Shown here piece by piece: positions 62,066 through 64,000 of a stretch of 64,000 nt of DNA (its first letter is position 1; every line of letters begins with the position of its first letter). Below the pieces are notes generated by a model. The model saw nothing but the letters and a program-made list of their open reading frames with translations, did no database searches and had not been told where the DNA came from. Location of the stretch: NCBI RefSeq assembly GCF_027887165.1, contig NC_077235.1:16096383-16160382 (forward strand). The letters run 5' to 3'. The position numbers and the translations under genes were made by a program. This stretch comes from Monodelphis domestica (Eukaryota > Chordata > Mammalia > Didelphimorphia > Didelphidae).

Positions 62066-62387
62066 GTGTGTTTTAAAGTATTGTAACATCCTGGGGAACT
62101 ACAACTCCCAATGTGACCTAGTGGTAACATCCCTTTGAGTCCTGGCTTGGGATTGGTCTTGCATTGGACCAATCCTGTGTTGGGGGATGGACTTTGTCTA
62201 TGGTCCCTCCTTAGCATGGGATTGGTCCATCTCAAAACCAATCCCATAAAAGGGAACTGGGCATCATCTCTTACCCAGCAGGGGATTGGTCAAATTCAAG
62301 GGAATCCTTCTCAGGAAATAAGAGGGAGGGAACCTTGTAGTATGCTGGGAGATATAGTCCAGTAGGCCACAACCATTGAATACCCAC
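62066..62387. mobile_element. Hybrid inverted-repeat element A/B, unit 8
   Basis: As unit 4 but one CCAAT box is lost (CAAGGGAATCC near 62,298). Confidence 0.68.
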
Positions 62388-62507
62388 CTGATCTCTCAAT
62401 GTAGAAGGAGACATAGACAGCTAGACTGACCCACAGATTATTTGATCTGTTATTCTGTCTATTCGCCTACTGGTTCTTGTGTCTGTCAGCCTGTCTGTGT
62501 TTCTTTT

Positions 62508-62834
62508 GTGGGTTTTCAAGTGTAGTGACAGCCTCGGGAACTACAAGCCCCATTGTGCCCCAGGGATCTGTACCTTTTGAGTCCTGGCTTGGGATTGGTC
62601 CGGAATTCGATCAATCCTGTCGTCGGGGAGGGACAATACCCATGGCCCCTCCTTAGCCCAGAATTGGTCCATCTCTTTAGCAATCACGCACAGTAAAGTA
62701 GGGAGCATCATTCCTGACCAAGCCTAGAATTAGTGCAATTCAAGACCAATCCCAACCAGGAAAGATGGGGGAGGGACCCCTGGAGCACACTGGGAAATGC
62801 AGTTCTTCAGGCGACAACCTAAGAAGAGCAAAAC
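62508..62834. mobile_element. Inverted-repeat element C, unit 8
   Basis: Mixed alleles: GACAGCCTCGGG as in unit 4, but GCCCCAGGGATCTGTACC as in units 1-3. CCTGACCAAGCCTAGAATTAG near 62,714 is private. Confidence 0.63.
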
Positions 62835-63153
62835 TATATCTTGCTCTATATCCATGTAGACTGAGAGATGGACAAGGGGACCGACAGACAGGACGACTGA
62901 CAGACATAAGGCTTTGTTTATCTGTTTCTCTGTCTTACTGCATTCCTGTCTATGTACCTGTCAGTCTGTCTATCTGTCTGTTCATCAGTCCTCTCTGGGT
63001 ATCTGTTTCTATATAAGTAAATATGTGTGTTTCTGCCTATGTATGCATCTGTTTATCTCTCTCGATCTCCAGTGTCTGTCAATCTGTCTGTCCATTGGTC
63101 TGTCCCTCTATGGAATTCATCAATCAGTCGATCTTTCCCATTCTTCTTCTCAG

Positions 63154-63295
63154 CTGTCCACCCTAGAAAATCAGAACAAGTGGTTGCTGGCAAGCAAAGC
63201 ATATGATGGTGTCCCTGTGATGTTCAGGTGGCTCAGAAGATGTATTTGGTTCAAGATTGGAGGGGGAGTGGCAGACCTCTACTTTGGCCAGTGAG
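63154..63295 (+). other. Exon-like block, unit 9
   Basis: Splice-like borders intact. Here the open frame extends further upstream, to about 62,914, because of an indel in the preceding TCTG-rich sequence. Confidence 0.25.
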
Positions 63296-63537
63296 GTGAG
63301 TGGCTGTGGCAGACTGCATGATGCGTCCAAACCCTTTTTCTTTGACTCTTCCATGAGGCGCTGGAAGTCTTGAATAGGAAAGCAAGGAATCAATAGCTCA
63401 GAGGCTAAGCTCTGAGCATTACTTCATAGGGATCTTAACCTGTTGTCCTGACATTTCCCAAAAAGGAGCATTTACTAAAGAAGAATGGCATTTGCTCGGG
63501 CAGGCTATGAAACAAAGTGAGGCAAAAGGACACAGAA

Positions 63538-64000
63538 TGTTAGCCGCCATTGAGATCCCATGCACTCTAGTGAGGATACTGCACAAACTGTGGAGAGATG
63601 AGCTGTTCCTCAGCTGCAGTCCCCACCTTTCACTGGTTCTACTCACTCTTCTTTACCCTTTTAATGAGATGCCAAAGAGAAACACCCCTTCCTTAATGTT
63701 GCAGATGGAAAGAACTAGCCCCATGGCCTGGGACAAACCTCCTCCCCAAACCCCTTGTTCCTGGGTCCTGTCCTCACTGCTGTCAAAAGATAGCTAAACC
63801 GCAGCATGGAGGCATGATGTCTGGCTGTCCTCCCAAGGAGCAGCTTTTGCACCCATGCTCTTCCACCTCGGCTGCCTCCTGACTACATTCAACATGACTT
63901 TCCAAATCAATAAAATGTCTCTTTTTTTTTGAAGCCAAGTTTCAGAGTCTTGCATTCTTCCCAATGATATCCCTCCTGATCTCCAGGAGTGCATCTCTGA
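63538..64000 (+). mobile_element. LTR-like segment, unit 9, diverged and cut by window end
   Basis: AATAAA at 63,909-63,914. Sequence is of the diverged flanking type, closest by eye to unit b. Confidence 0.35.

Larger units (their letters stand above)
36788..62260. repeat. Second four-unit higher-order repeat
   Basis: Units 5-8 repeat units 1-4 in the same order. Shared private markers include a 19-bp deletion (units 2 and 6), a shortened CA tract ending CATACACGG (units 3 and 7), an AAACA break in the CA tract (units 4 and 8), and GATGCATCC with GAGGAGCTGG (units 1 and 5). Differences between the two halves are mostly microsatellite and poly-T lengths, scattered substitutions and one patch in unit 5. 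Confidence 0.9.
56648..63024. repeat. Monomer 8 (counterpart of monomer 4)
   Basis: 6,377 bp. It carries the unit 4 markers (CA tract break near 59,125, GATGTAACTATCG near 61,961). New changes include GCTGCAAATGCC near 57,325 and a deletion with rearranged bases (CAAGGGAATCC) near 62,298. Its last 600 bp mix alleles of several monomer types. Confidence 0.92.
63025..64000. repeat. Monomer 9, partial; leaves the homogenised block
   Basis: Up to about 63,530 it matches the unit 2/6 type (TTTCTATATAAGTAAATATG, CATTTGCTCGGG). After that it becomes diverged and closer to flanking unit b: AATGAGATGCCAAAGAGAAA occurs near 63,663 and also near 5,214. The window ends inside its LTR-like segment. Confidence 0.88.

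Noticed and set aside
1..64000. CRISPR arrays, tRNA, rRNA and bacterial operon features
   Set aside because: No short repeat-spacer pattern, cloverleaf or rRNA segment was recognised; the sequence is vertebrate repeat DNA.

Overview
The window is vertebrate non-coding DNA, most likely marsupial. It contains no convincing protein-coding gene, tRNA, rRNA or CRISPR array. The marsupial call rests on a 5'-truncated LINE-1 fragment, repeated ten times on the minus strand. Its ORF2 C-terminus (motifs such as FDPAIAL and IAALFGVAKNWK) and long 3'UTR resemble what I remember of opossum-type L1s. CA, TATC and GATA/GACA microsatellites, two kinds of LTR and a family of inverted-repeat (MITE-like) elements fit a mammalian genome.

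The whole window is one tandem array (macrosatellite). Two diverged, rearranged copies lie at the left: flanking unit a (about 1-5,091) and flanking unit b (about 5,092-12,107). Eight highly similar units follow, starting at 12,108, 18,487, 24,839, 31,183, 37,555, 43,941, 50,305 and 56,648, each 6.34-6.39 kb. A ninth starts at 63,025 and turns into diverged sequence near 63,530. Units 1-4 are repeated as units 5-8: each unit shares private indels and substitutions with the unit four places along. The array is therefore a higher-order repeat of about 25.46 kb built from four 6.37 kb monomers. The homogenised block runs from about 11,340 to 63,530.

Each monomer has the same order: (1) a 142-bp exon-like block bounded by splice-like signals; (2) a plus-strand LTR-like segment with AATAAA and a CACAACA end; (3) the minus-strand L1 3' fragment; (4) a unique segment ending in a CA microsatellite; (5) about 0.9 kb of unclassified sequence; (6) a 382-bp minus-strand solo LTR; (7) a fold-back element with 127-bp inverted arms; (8) a GATA/GACA tract that switches strand into TGTC/TATC; (9) two 323-327 bp inverted-repeat elements rich in CCAAT/ATTGG boxes and ACTACAACTCCC-type (ZNF143-like) motifs.

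Comparison with flanking units a and b gives an order of events. The solo LTR is absent from unit a and its site is deleted in unit b. The two CA tracts of units a and b are fused in the monomers with loss of the DNA between them. The three inverted-repeat elements of unit b became two by an A/B fusion. These changes came before amplification, and the four-unit duplication came last. Two features could make the array more than inert satellite: the dense NF-Y/ZNF143-like cluster repeated in every unit, and the exon-like block downstream of it, 104 bp of which are identical even in the otherwise diverged unit a. Transcription from the array is an inference only.
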